This document shows, piece by piece, positions 44,932 through 55,982 of a stretch of 64,000 bases of DNA (position 1 is its first letter; each line of letters opens with the position of its first letter). Below the pieces are notes generated by a model. That model had not been told where the DNA came from, made no database searches, and saw only the letters and a list, made by a program, of their open reading frames with translations. The DNA comes from Carnegiea gigantea (Eukaryota > Streptophyta > Magnoliopsida > Caryophyllales > Cactaceae). The stretch covers positions 1-64,000 of the forward strand of contig JAKOGI010002439.1 in assembly GCA_029747015.1 (NCBI GenBank). Reading direction: 5' to 3'. Both the position numbers and the translations under genes were made by a program.

Positions 44932-47900
44932 TTCTCCCCCCTTAAAACAATTTCATCCTCGAAATTCATAATTTCAGAGTTTAATCATACATAGCACGTG
45001 TATACATATAGCACATTCTACACAAATCACAATAGAATCCAATATCCTGCTTTACAAGTAAACATATCTTTTAAATCGAAAAAAAGGATTATGGTATCTA
45101 GTCTCCTACCTGCCAATCTTCTTCAAGTGTCTACTCACTCTGTTAAGACGTCGAGGGCAATCACATAGAAGAGGGCCAAATTAGTTGGTGTAGAAAACCA
45201 TATTAAGCTTATTTTAAAATTAACACATACCTTTAATTATCTAATTACTATAGTGATCAACAATTCTATGTATATGCATCGCTATGAATCGGTATCTAAA
45301 AGTATGACAATTAGGCCATAACATATCAAGGTCATATACAGGTAGTTTCACTCTAAAACATAAATTTAAATAACTTTTGGAATCGAGACGGTTAACATGG
45401 AACTTCCTATAGTACATCAAAGTAATGAGGGCATCACATAACATCATGTAGCATCATATTAGTACAATGACATCACAGAGAACATCATTTTAGTACAATG
45501 GCATTGCACAGAATCAACAACTTAGCATCCTCACACCCAAGAATCATAAGTAACACAAATCAGTATAACATTTATATAACAAGCACTTGCAAGAGGATAA
45601 CATATGCAACTACAAATTGTCTTGCAGGGACAAAACTTAGAAAAGCTATATGACAAGAATGTAGTTGATATGCAGTAAAAGCGTAGTATGGGTCTGAACA
45701 CAAGCTGCTCAAGAGAGGCAAGAAAATTGATTTCTTGGTTGAGATAGGTTTGGTACACAATTTGCCTATGTGGCAACGCCTTGTCACCTTAATATAGGTC
45801 AATTACCATTCTATGAGAGTTTAACTACTAAGATAAGGTGGTTTCGCATGGGTACCGCCCCTAAGCGGCCTATAGATCTCACAGGGAGGGAAGTCCACTA
45901 TGCAGTTATTTAGAGCCGCTACATAAACAACTCGAAAATTGCATATATCTAGCCAGAGATTTTCAGCCATAATACATAGTTAAAACGAAAAGCAAACAAG
46001 GTAATCACGATGGTTTGACTATGGTAAGACCTACCCTAGGGTCCCCATTTGGCGTTGGTCACTTCTAAGTCGAGAATAATATAAATACATGGGTATGTTC
46101 ATAGAACATGGATTTATCTCTAGGTCCCTTTGCACTTTTATTAGAATATCACAAGTTATAGCGTAGTACAACCATGCCATGCTAGGGTATGCATTTTGGT
46201 TAATTACACTGATAATTATGCTTTACAAATCAGTGAAGGGATATAACATAGACTCCAATATGACCCTAAGTACAACTGACACATTGTCGGATTCCTTGAG
46301 ATGCTCATGAGCAAGTACATAGACATGCAGATGTAACTCGAGAAATGGTAGGTAATATGTAAAATGGTATCATGCCTAGCTATAAGACAACTAGAATGGA
46401 TGGAAGGCCAAACATAATAACTAAGGTATAGTAAGACAACATAGGCAACACGCATGATGGCTAGCAAAGCACCACCTAAGGTCCCCTAGGAAATTTACCG
46501 TGTATCATATGAAAGTGATCGTACAAACCACAATGCAAGATAACTCAGTCACATTATGCTAGGCACTCAGTCGAATCTTGCCAAGGGTTATTTTACGCAT
46601 ACTCATTCATAACCCTTAAAGTTATGTATCATGGTTACACTAGCATGCCATATAGTCAAGCATGGATTGCACAAAGGCAAATAAATGTAGGGGTAAATGC
46701 CTAAGGCCACCACATCATGCATTAAGTGCATATGCATATTGTTGTCCAAAATATATCATGAAATAATAGAACTCATGGAGTGCAAGTAACGACTCAAAGA
46801 GCATACAAGCAATGGTTCACATAGGTTAAATCATTTAACTAATTCAGCCATTCGTTTAACCAAATTCAAGGTAAGTAACTCCAATATAGTGTGTTTACTA
46901 TACTATTGATTCATAAAACACATAACTGATCGTGCATAACGAACTTAAATAACTATACAAGCTTCTATGGGCTTTAGATTGTATATAATGCCATTGTTAT
47001 GCTTTAAAACATTCAGGTTCCCAGTAGTGTCCTACGAAAGGACATCTAGGCAAGTATACATGAGTGCAACCCTTATTTGCAATCTAGCATTGAAGGTATG
47101 CCTTGAGGTTTGTCCAAACATATTAGAAGCTTGCTATCGATCATGCTAACAATAGTTTAGGGTAAGGATAGTGGTATTAGTGGCCTTACAGATACCCGAT
47201 GTGTTCCTACGTGGTACATATATCTAATATGGTGATTGTAGGTATCTTAGGCACTTGTGGTATGGAAGGGAAGGTTCAACCTCCTATAGAGATTTCTAGT
47301 TTCCGTTTTTGGTGTTAATCCTAAGAAGATGTTGGAAAGGTATGGATCATTGCCCCAGTAGGTAATGCGGTGATGCATGTGGCGTAACAATTCCAAAGTC
47401 TATCAGGTTCTTCTTTTTATTTCCTCTCTAGGTGTGTTGGAGTTGATATAGCTAGGACACTATCAATCCCATAATAAGAATATCGTTCCATACTACGATA
47501 AGCATAATGCCTAGCTGACTCGTCAATAACAGTGGTTGCATGTTGGGAAGCAAGGAAGACTCTCTATATAAATAACAAATCTACATTAAGACCATATACA
47601 AGTATCAATGGCAAGTATATGGAAGGCTCGGAATAACACTTATCCAACAATCAATGAGACCCCATCACAACTACCTATATTGATATGCACGTATACGAAG
47701 ATGTCACTTAGTTCCCTTAATAATTTATAATTTATGTAAAAGAAGTATCATCTAAAAGAACTTTCAATCATGAAATGCAATCTTTTAATCACTCATAAAC
47801 AACTCATCATTAATACATCAAGCAACATATGCATCTGGGCATGTAGGCATCCGAAACATTTGGTTACACATAGAAACTTATGCTCATAGAACTAGACCTG

Positions 47901-48508
47901 AACATCATTGTAAAGCAAACCCAAGTCTTTGGACACAATAGTAAGGCCTAACAAGATAATTAGAAAGGTCTTTTAATATGAAAGAAAAGCCTTAACTCAC
48001 TAATTAGGAAAGACTTTAACTTTCAAAGTCTCTAGGATTTTAAAAGGGAAATAGTTTCACTGCTTCTAGCCTTGTCTCTATCAACCATTTAGTACATCTG
48101 CTCACTCCATTATAAGGCTCGAGAGCAAATCGTACCTTAGAGGCAAAGAATCAGCTTAAAGTTAAGACTGTTCCAATTGTATGAGTTTAACCTAGCGTAC
48201 TTTAAACCTTTGATTTAAACCACCAAGGTGCATATACAAAACAATTATCGATTGAGCTAACACTTAACTTATTCATGACAATACAAATCATTTAGCCCAT
48301 ACTCTAGCAAATGGCTCACTTATGCAATCAATTAGCTCACTCAAGTTACACATAGTTAATCAGTCGCACCAATGGTCATACCAAAACCACATTTACACAC
48401 AAAAACATTACATATGTCATATCATTGCAAGGATGTCCCTAGATAGCTATATGAAATGCAAGACTCAGGTTGTGGCCTGTGGTCTCAAGACCTTGCTCTG
48501 ATAGCATC
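44932..48508 (-). other. Non-coding interior of the Del-type element
   Basis: About 3.6 kb lies between LTR1 and LTR2. On the minus strand it begins at a primer-site relic (48491-48505, GCTATCAGAGCAAGG) and ends in the Del/Tekay tip GAATTTCGAGGATGAAATTG plus the polypurine tract TTAAGGGGGGAGAA (44932-44945). I find no gag, protease, RT or integrase block in any frame. The short open frames have no domain. The ends are normal, so this is likely a real but non-autonomous element rather than random DNA. Confidence 0.6.
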
Positions 48509-51500
48509 AGTAATACCCCTACCCTCCTAAGGTCAGGGATGTTAATGTTTTCTTAAATCCTGGGGCAAAAGGGATAGAATTCCGCCTAAAAAATGACCAT
48601 ATCTTAGGCTTAAAGTTTTACATTAGGTTCTTACAATAAATAAAAGTATAAAAAAATACCAAAACAAGCTCAACAGCTACACGTCGGAGACCACCACTCC
48701 ACGGGCCACACGCTCGGAGTATACCAATTAATAAAGTTCAAAAATAAAGGAGAAAATAAAAGATACAGCTTCACGGATCACACATCCGGAGTATTAGGGT
48801 CTACATCCCAAAAATAACTAACTTTAACTAAAACAAACGACCTAATATTTAGATGGTTGGCCCACGTGGCCATTTAGAGTAACCACTATTCAATATGTGA
48901 TACATGAATCAAAGTACTTACATATATTTAGAAATCTAAGGATACATTATATTACATCATTCAATTCATGAATCTACATATACATCTACATAGTTCCTGT
49001 CTCCCGAGCGGAAGGGAGATTCCAACTTGGCTCTCGTGAGCTGACTTCTATATGTCATTTAAAAACCTCGGCAAAAGGGGAATAAAAAGGGGATGAGCTA
49101 CCACATGCTTAGTGAATGACCCTCAACCCTTATTAAAAAGAAAAACGATTGCACATAATACTTTTAAGTCGCAATCACACACGTTTTGATATTTAATATC
49201 ACATAATAATCACATAAGGTCTCCCATATTTATTATTACCTCAGTAACCTTCAAGGTTGAAAAGATATTCCTAACATCCCCCCATGCCATGTATAAGAGT
49301 TCTCAATTTACCTAAACTATGCCTCTTGTAACATAGGACTGATAGCCACTTACTACACTAGATTGACATCACATGGTAGGCATGCCAGACTCAATTACAA
49401 ACTGACTTATGCAGAGATTCAGGCATTAAGAATAGTAGAGCTTTCAATTAAAAATTACCAAGCTGGGTTCTTTTAATAAGAAAATAGGATTAACGCATAA
49501 AAGGTAAGGAACATCACTTAAACTGAAATAAGCATTTATAAAACAACCTTTATTCATTAGAAAATCATTTAGAACTCAATAAAAGCTGTTTTTAAGAGTA
49601 CATGCACTTTTCCAAATCTTTGCGTTAGTATAGTCCTCAAATGAGGAGTTTTTATCATATAATAAGTACAAAATCATTTCGTGGGGCATCAGATTCTCAA
49701 ATTCAAGCTAATTAGGGAGATCTACACTTGCCCTAGGAAGATTTGCACTCCCCCTTCATATTATCCCCAGCGATTCTTATAATTAGTGGACTATTACCCT
49801 CGTCAAGGTCTTCTAGGGTTCCCACTTCTGGGTCTACTCCCTAGGAATTAGGGTTTCTACATACCTGGCCTATTCCCTAAACATTTATTTGAACATTTAG
49901 CATCATTCCCCTAACCCAAAGCATTTCAGATGCATCACATTTAAATACACTTGCATCAAAAGTCTCATTGTATCACAAACACTGACATTTTCATTATCAA
50001 GAGGCTAAAGTGCTTTAATGAACTCAAGGTGACTTTTGCAAACATCAAACCACTTATTTGGCAAAGTATGCTTATAAACGAGTTAACAACCATATGACCG
50101 TTCATTATCAAAGAGCGTGACACTAAAATTTAGTTTAGAAGCTAGTGGATGGAATCAACTATGAGCACCTCGATTTCTCAACATTTCAGATGCAAAACAG
50201 TTCATACATAAGACAAGACTCTATGCGATCATGTGAAGCATCAAATAAGTTATGAAAGAGCTTGTAACATCTAATTACGACTCACTCTTATCACATAAAT
50301 GGTCTAACAGCCATTTTTAACCACATATCTCTAAGCACCTGCCGTATTAAGTAATTCATTTATACACTTATCAATGGACGCCTTTAAGCATGTTGTAAAT
50401 ATATTTACTCATAAATCACATTACTCTGTAACTCAAATGCTCATTTAAACAATTTCTGGAAGTAATTAGGAGGTGTTCACATGATCGAGTTACTTGCTAA
50501 AGTAATCAGGGCATTTCATGAATCGTGTAACAAACAGGCAATCCTCAAGTTAATCACTTGGGAATTTCAAACATTTAAGCATCACATATAAAACTATTGA
50601 GCATGGTTAACACAAGTCATGCAAGGTATAGTTGAACAGACTCATAGTTCGTAGATAATCTAGAACAAGACTTCCAAACACACAGGCGACCTTGGCTAAT
50701 TAGGCGCATGCAAGCTGATGTGCCGCTCACTGCTACTGTGCCTTCCTTCTTCCTCCCTCTCGCTCTCCTGACCCTTAACCCAAACGCCATTAGTAGTGGT
50801 GGTGGCAGCTGGGGGTTTTAAAATCCTAACCCTCGACTCCTTAATTCACATGGTTATTGGTGGTCGTCGGACTCGAGCCCAGCGTGGGGACACCTCGTTG
50901 CTGCCAAACCTATCATCATTGGTGCCTCAGCGCAACCCCAATCCTCTCTCTCATCTCGCTCCCTCGCTTTCACTTGATATCTCTCTCTCTCTGTGCAGCG
51001 GCGGTTATGGTGCAGGACGGCCGATAGGGTGTGAAGGTCGCCGACCAGGAACTGGCGTGGTGGGAACACACCGCTGCCCCCCTTCTGTCTCTCTCTTTCT
51101 TCTCTCTCTCTCTCTTTGTGCTGGGCTCGAGGTAGCGAGGCTCCGAGATAGCAGAACCCTTCCCCTCCTTTTGCTGCTTCCTTTTTTTTGGGGGGGGAAA
51201 GTCAGGGGCTTCAAACCCTTTTTCCTTTTCTTCTTCTTCCTTTTTTTTTATGAACTGGAGTGAAATTAGCTCAGCCCAAATAAGTTGAGCCCAAATCAAT
51301 CTGGCCTCGAATAGCCCAATTGACTTTACTAATTTAGTGTAATCCCGACTCAACCTAATTTTAACAGAATTTATTAATTCTATGAAACCACGCAATGAAT
51401 CCAGCAAATCTAAAAAATTAGCCCACATGAACTATTATACTAATTTAACCCATAAATACTGCTTGAATGTAGCTAATATACAAAAGTATGGATAATAAAA

Positions 51501-51547
51501 TTATTAACTGAATCGAAAATTCGAAATTAAAAACCTCGGCTATTACA
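48509..51547 (-). repeat. LTR2 of the Del-type complex
   Basis: This 3.04-kb LTR is similar to LTR1 along its length but lacks the 1003-bp duplication and some further segments. Its terminal dinucleotide at 48509-48510 is AG where LTR1 has TG. It is flanked by a primer-site relic on the left and by TTCTGTCCCCTTAAAACAAC, a mutated polypurine tract, on the right. Confidence 0.72.
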
Positions 51548-51590
51548 TTCTGTCCCCTTAAAACAACTTCATCCCGAAATTCAAAGGTTA

Positions 51591-51855
51591 GAGCCTCTAC
51601 CTCATCCTCGTCGTGCTTGCTGATGTGCCATTTGCTGTTACTATGTCCTCCTTCTTCCTCCTCGCTCTCTCGACCTTCAAACCAAACGCCAGTAGTAGCT
51701 GTGGTGGCGGCTGTGGGTTTTGGAACCCTACCCCTCGATTACTTGATTCACGTGGCCCTTGGTGGTCACCGAACTTGAGGTCACTAGTGGGGAAACCTCA
51801 TTGCCATGAAACCTGCCGTCGCCGACACCTGGGCGCCGGCCCAATCCTCCCTCTC

Positions 51856-51918
<63 letters not shown>

Positions 51919-52324
51919 CCGGGCTCGAGGACGCAAGGCTCTGGGGTAGCAGAATCCGTCCCCCCCTTTTGCTACTTCCTTTTTGGGGGGTGGGGCTTCA
52001 ACCCCTTTTTCCTTTTCTTCTTGTTTCTTTTTTTATCCACTTGAGTGAAATTATGTACGCCCAAATAAGTTGAGCCCATATCAATCCGACCTCGAATCGT
52101 CCAACTTGACTTCGCTAATTTCATCTAATCCTGAGTCAGCCTAATTTTAACGAAATTTATTAATTCTACGTAACCACACAATGAATCAAGCAAATCCAAA
52201 AAATTGGCCCACATTATACTAATTTAATCCGCAAATATTGCTTAATATAGCTAATATACAAAAGTATGGATAATAAATTATTAACTCAATAGAAAATTCA
52301 AAATTTAAAACCCTGGCTATTACA
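51591..52324 (-). repeat. Truncated LTR3 of the Del-type complex
   Basis: It matches the 5' part of LTR1 (44052-44931) and ends in the same GGCTATTACA. The rest of the LTR and nearly all of the interior between it and LTR2 are deleted. It includes a long CT microsatellite at about 51860-51913. Confidence 0.75.
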
Positions 52325-52983
52325 TATAATGAGCATGATTAAGGTAAAACAAAATTCACTTTTTTTTCATTTTGACATCAAGAATTAAATCAGCTTCAAC
52401 AAGATCCTTTATTTTAAACTTATAATTTAGGGTATCATGAACATACAACCATATAATGACAACATCGTGCTCACCAGATTTAAAGTAAATGCATGAATAG
52501 ATTCATTGATGGCAAAACCATATGACAAAGTAGTTTCATCAAATTTCTCATACCACTGTTTTGGTGCTAGTTTTAGACCACATAGACATTTTACTAGTAT
52601 ACAACCTTTTGTTCTAGCCCAGGGAGTATCATCCCCTCATCTTGTCTCATGTAAATCTCTTCTTCTAGATGTCCATTCACAAAAGCTATTTTTGCATTTA
52701 TTTTATGAATAGTTAAGCAGACCATGTAATGATGCGAGGGCGATTAATACTCTAACTTTGGCAACTTCTTGTCACTGGTGAATATGTGTCAAATTAATCT
52801 ATGTATTTCTTTAGATTGTTGTCTCTTATTACAAGTTTCGCCATGAATTTATCAATTGAGCCATCATCTTTTAATTTGCTTTTTAAAGGACCATTTACTA
52901 CTTGAAGGCTTACACCGCTTTTGTAGGTTAATCAACAACCAAGTTTGATCAGGCATGATAGATTATTTTTCATCATTAAAGAT
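52325..52983 (-). pseudogene. Tork-like copia RT (5' half of split pol)
   Basis: The minus strand carries, across broken frames, SKWSFKKQ, a DTYSPVT block, RVLIALASLHGL, an AFVNGHLEEEIYM-like block, LCGLKLAPKQWYEKFDE and DLVEADLILDVKMK. These are successive copia RT motifs in correct order. The sequence stops at the LTR3 edge at 52324 in the segment just before HVEKIL, which resumes at 40395. The right end is cut by the LTR at 52984. Confidence 0.8.
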
Positions 52984-53973
52984 TGTTAGCTTCTTTAAAC
53001 TTATAATGCATTTTGTGAATATGTTTTGATAAAAGACAAAAAGGAGTTAGTCAATTGGTATGTTTATCATATTATATTTGGACCTACATTAGTGTTTCCA
53101 TTGTTTAAATGTGTTATAATTATAAATAGATATTAACATGATTGATTTTATATCACGTGTCATAATATCCTTAAGATAGTTTAATATTCAAATTTAAATA
53201 TGTGATCTTTTTGATATTATATTTCATAATTCAAATTTAATTATGATGCCATTTTATTAGGAATCTTCACTTGGCAAATATTTGACTTTCCTCAAACAAG
53301 GTTTCAATTTTTAAATGCTTAATATTTGCCTTGATTATGAAAGATGCTGCAAATCATATCAGGAAGATTCTCTATCAGCTAAAAATAGCTCTTCATCGTT
53401 GTCTGCTGAGATTGTGTGATCTTCAAGGACCCTGAACTGTTATTCAAGGCCTTGAACTGAAATTGAATTTAAGGATGAGTCTAGCGGTTAGTTTTCTATG
53501 ATTCCTCCCAGACTTTGCTATAAATATAGAAGTTGGCTAAGAGCTGAAGAAGACAAGAAGAGCAAGCACTCATTTGCATACATATTAGTAAAGCACTTAT
53601 TGGCATTCATTGAGCTTCAATTTGCTTCTATTACATTGGATTTTTATTGTTCAAGTTGTAATTGGGCAGGATTATAGAGTTGAATGGTCAACTCTACGAA
53701 GCCTAGTTGAAGGTGTCAACTTGTGACTTGGAACTTAGAGTAAGGTGTACTCTAGAGTTGCATAATCATCCCTCCTAATAAAAATTCAGGTTAAGCCTAG
53801 AGTTAGGGAATTCTAGGGCGGCACTAGGCCTGGTTAAGGCTAACATCGTTAAAAAGTTCTTGTATTTTGTCCACATTTATCTTTCCGCTCTTTATTTCGA
53901 TTATCTTACGGCTTTGATCATCACTCTATTCACCGCCTTCTAAGGTGATTTAACTAACCAAACCGGGCCAACA
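52984..53973 (+). repeat. 5' LTR of the plus-strand Sirevirus
   Basis: It has TG...CA ends; TGTTAGCTTCTTTAAAC at the left matches TGCGAGCTTCCTTGAGC at 55782. It ends CCAACA two bases before the primer site. Confidence 0.75.
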
Positions 53974-53975
53974 AG

Positions 53976-53986
53976 TGGTATCAGAG
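53976..53986 (+). other. Primer binding site, initiator-Met tRNA
   Basis: TGGTATCAGAG is a perfect match to the common plant copia primer site and begins two bases after the LTR end. Confidence 0.85.
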
Positions 53987-54030
53987 GTAGTGCTATTTTC
54001 TAAGACTTTACCATCTAATAGTTTGATCTC

Positions 54031-54639
54031 ATGACTAGTTATGATTTTGACTCTAATTGCCGTCTATTTTTTAAAGGTACTAATTATCTTTTGTGGTAGA
54101 AAACAATGAAATTTTATATCAGGGATATTTGGGAGATAATAGAGAAAGGTCCAATAGTTATTGAAAAATTGGAAGATGAATATACTGAAGATGATTACAA
54201 GCGGATATGCAAATATTTTAAAGTTCTAAAGATTTTATATTGTGCTCTTACTATTGATATTTATAAGTTTATCTCACATTGTGATAGTGCTAAATAGATT
54301 TGGGAGACTCTTTATAATTTATATGGTACAAATCATAATGCGATATTAAGAGAATTTGTGATGCAGAAAGAAATAATCATGCAAGAAAATGTTAAGCAAG
54401 TTGAGGATCATCAACAATATGAAGAGCAAGAATATGAAAATGATGATCCAATTCAATGGCTTATACATAATGATGTCAAGCATGCCCAAATTGAGGAATT
54501 TCTTGAAAATGGTGAAAAAAATAAAGATTGTTGTGATTCATCTATTCTCCAAAGTGGTAAGTATGAGGTAAAATCCATGCTTGAATTTTCAAATAATATT
54601 TTATCTCTAAATTGTCATATTTTTGATGATACCACATGA
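54031..54639 (+). pseudogene. Copia gag remnant
   Basis: From the ATG at 54031 it reads MTSYDFDSN, then FFKGTNYLLW, a stop, then IRDIWEIIEKGP, DDYKRICKYFKVLK and FISHCDSAK, a stop, then IWETLYNLYGTNHN. This is the N-terminal copia gag fold. An acidic Glu/Gln/Asp-rich part follows (54358-54639). At least two stops are present and no zinc knuckle was found. Confidence 0.7.
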
Positions 54640-55781
54640 AATTTTCAACTTTGAAAAATTGTTGATTTTGGTGTTAAACCAAGAAATGTGTCAAGATTGA
54701 GGAAAAGAAAAATTTTGCCTCATTAAGTTTTCTTACTTATAACAATTTTGAATCTAATAAGAAAAGGGTATCAAGATTTGGTCGAACAGCTTCATTCTTG
54801 AAGAAATTAGAAAAGAATGCGCATGTTTATGGGATGTTATTGATTCCTCATTTACATACTAATGATGAATTTTCAACAGCATTAATCCCCTTACAAATTC
54901 AAGTGAACAAGAAAAAATTGGAGTTTTGTAATTGCATATGGTAAGTTATGGTTTGCCAAAAGTAAAAATAAGGTAAGTTCACTTGTTTTGTCATTACCCA
55001 GATTTCAAGGCCCTAAGGCCTTGAACTGTAGGCAGAAACTGAAAATTTTTGGTGTGACGGAATCAAGGGCTTGAATTTCTATTTCAACAATATGAATAGA
55101 AATCAAAGTTTGAATTCTTACCAAGTGGAAGGTGATATTATCTTTACATGATTTACTTCCTATTTAAGAAATTTTAATTTTCAAATTTTCAAATTGTAAT
55201 TTGTTTTATTATCTTTAGAATGTGAGCATGATTAATATTCCAATATATCTTATACTATTATGACATGTGATTATGCATATATGATCTCAATGCTTTTGTC
55301 CATAATTATTATGCTGCTCTGATACTTTCATAGATGATATTGCTTGTTTCCATAAGGGAAAAATTATATCACTTGATAATTTTTCGATAGCCTCGATTTA
55401 CTCTTAATCGGGGGAAATTTTGTTAATGTTACTATATGTTAATCCCTTACTGCATCCTTATGTTGCTTACGAGAATTTCAAGTCAATAAGCATTGGCGTA
55501 TGTGATTGACTTTGTTGTTAGTATTTAACCCCTTACATATTTTTTATGAGTGCTATAAATTAAGGGGGAGCATTTTTATATGTCACTGATTTGTGAAGGG
55601 AGAGTTGTATATGTTTGTCATAATTTTTGTGCTTCAATTTTTCTTTGTCTTCTTGTGCTACCTTTTGGTGAAATACAAAAAGGGGGAGAAGTACTTGGTA
55701 AAGAATTCATAGTGTAGCACTCAAAACTGTATTGATGTGTTATTTTTATTGGGTTTTATCTTTCACCAAAAATGAAAAAAT
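54640..55781 (+). other. Residual interior with three polypurine-like motifs
   Basis: No coding domain is left. GGGGG motifs in purine-rich context lie at 55410-55414, 55564-55568 and 55682-55686 (AAAAAGGGGGAGAAG). The LTR itself is preceded by CCAAAAATGAAAAAAT. Several polypurine copies before the 3' LTR are a Sirevirus trait. Confidence 0.6.
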
Positions 55782-55982
55782 TGCGAGCTTCCTTGAGCTT
55801 AGAATGCATTCTGAGAATACATTTTGATGAAAGATAAAAAATGAGTTGGTCCATGGGTATGTTTATTATATTATATTTGGACCTACATTAGTGTTTCTAT
55901 TATTTAAATATATTATAATTATAAGTAGATATTGACATGGTTGATTTTATATTATGTGCCACAATATATTTGAGATAGTTTA
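55782..55982 (+). repeat. Start of a 3' LTR, cut by the next element
   Basis: It aligns to 52984-53186 or so (for example GGACCTACATTAGTGTTTC in both). It breaks at AGTTTA, where the 5' copy continues with ATATTC. The remainder should resume after the Del/Tekay element, beyond the window. Confidence 0.78.

Larger units (their letters stand above)
40396..52324 (-). mobile_element. Del-type Ty3/gypsy complex with three LTRs and a non-coding interior
   Basis: In the minus direction the order is truncated LTR3 (51591-52324), a 43-base relic of internal 3' end, LTR2 (48509-51547), a primer-site relic, a 3.6-kb interior without coding signal, a polypurine tract, and LTR1 (40396-44931). LTR2 has both a polypurine-like flank (right) and a primer site (left), so like the Athila array it is a shared LTR. 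Large LTRs plus a non-coding interior match the plan of large retrotransposon derivatives (LARDs). The LTR start TGTAATAGCC and the internal tip GAATTTCGAGGATGAAATTG are of Del/Tekay style. Confidence 0.75.
52984..55982 (+). mobile_element. Deletion-derived Sirevirus (plus strand), interrupted
   Basis: The 5' LTR is at 52984-53973, an initiator-Met primer site TGGTATCAGAG at 53976-53986, a gag remnant at 54031-54639, and a short interior with three GGGGG motifs. The 3' LTR starts at 55782 and is cut at 55982 by the next element. The first 200 bases of the two LTRs are clearly related. Only about 1.8 kb of interior remains, and protease, integrase and RT are missing. Confidence 0.75.

Noticed and set aside
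51860..51913. Long CT repeat as a possible functional signal
   Set aside because: A simple microsatellite within a truncated LTR; nothing beyond slippage is needed.
40391..52329. Target-site duplication around the Del-type complex
   Set aside because: The five bases next to 40396 (CATGA) and after 52324 (TATAA) do not match; the structure is recombinant or diverged, so none is claimed.
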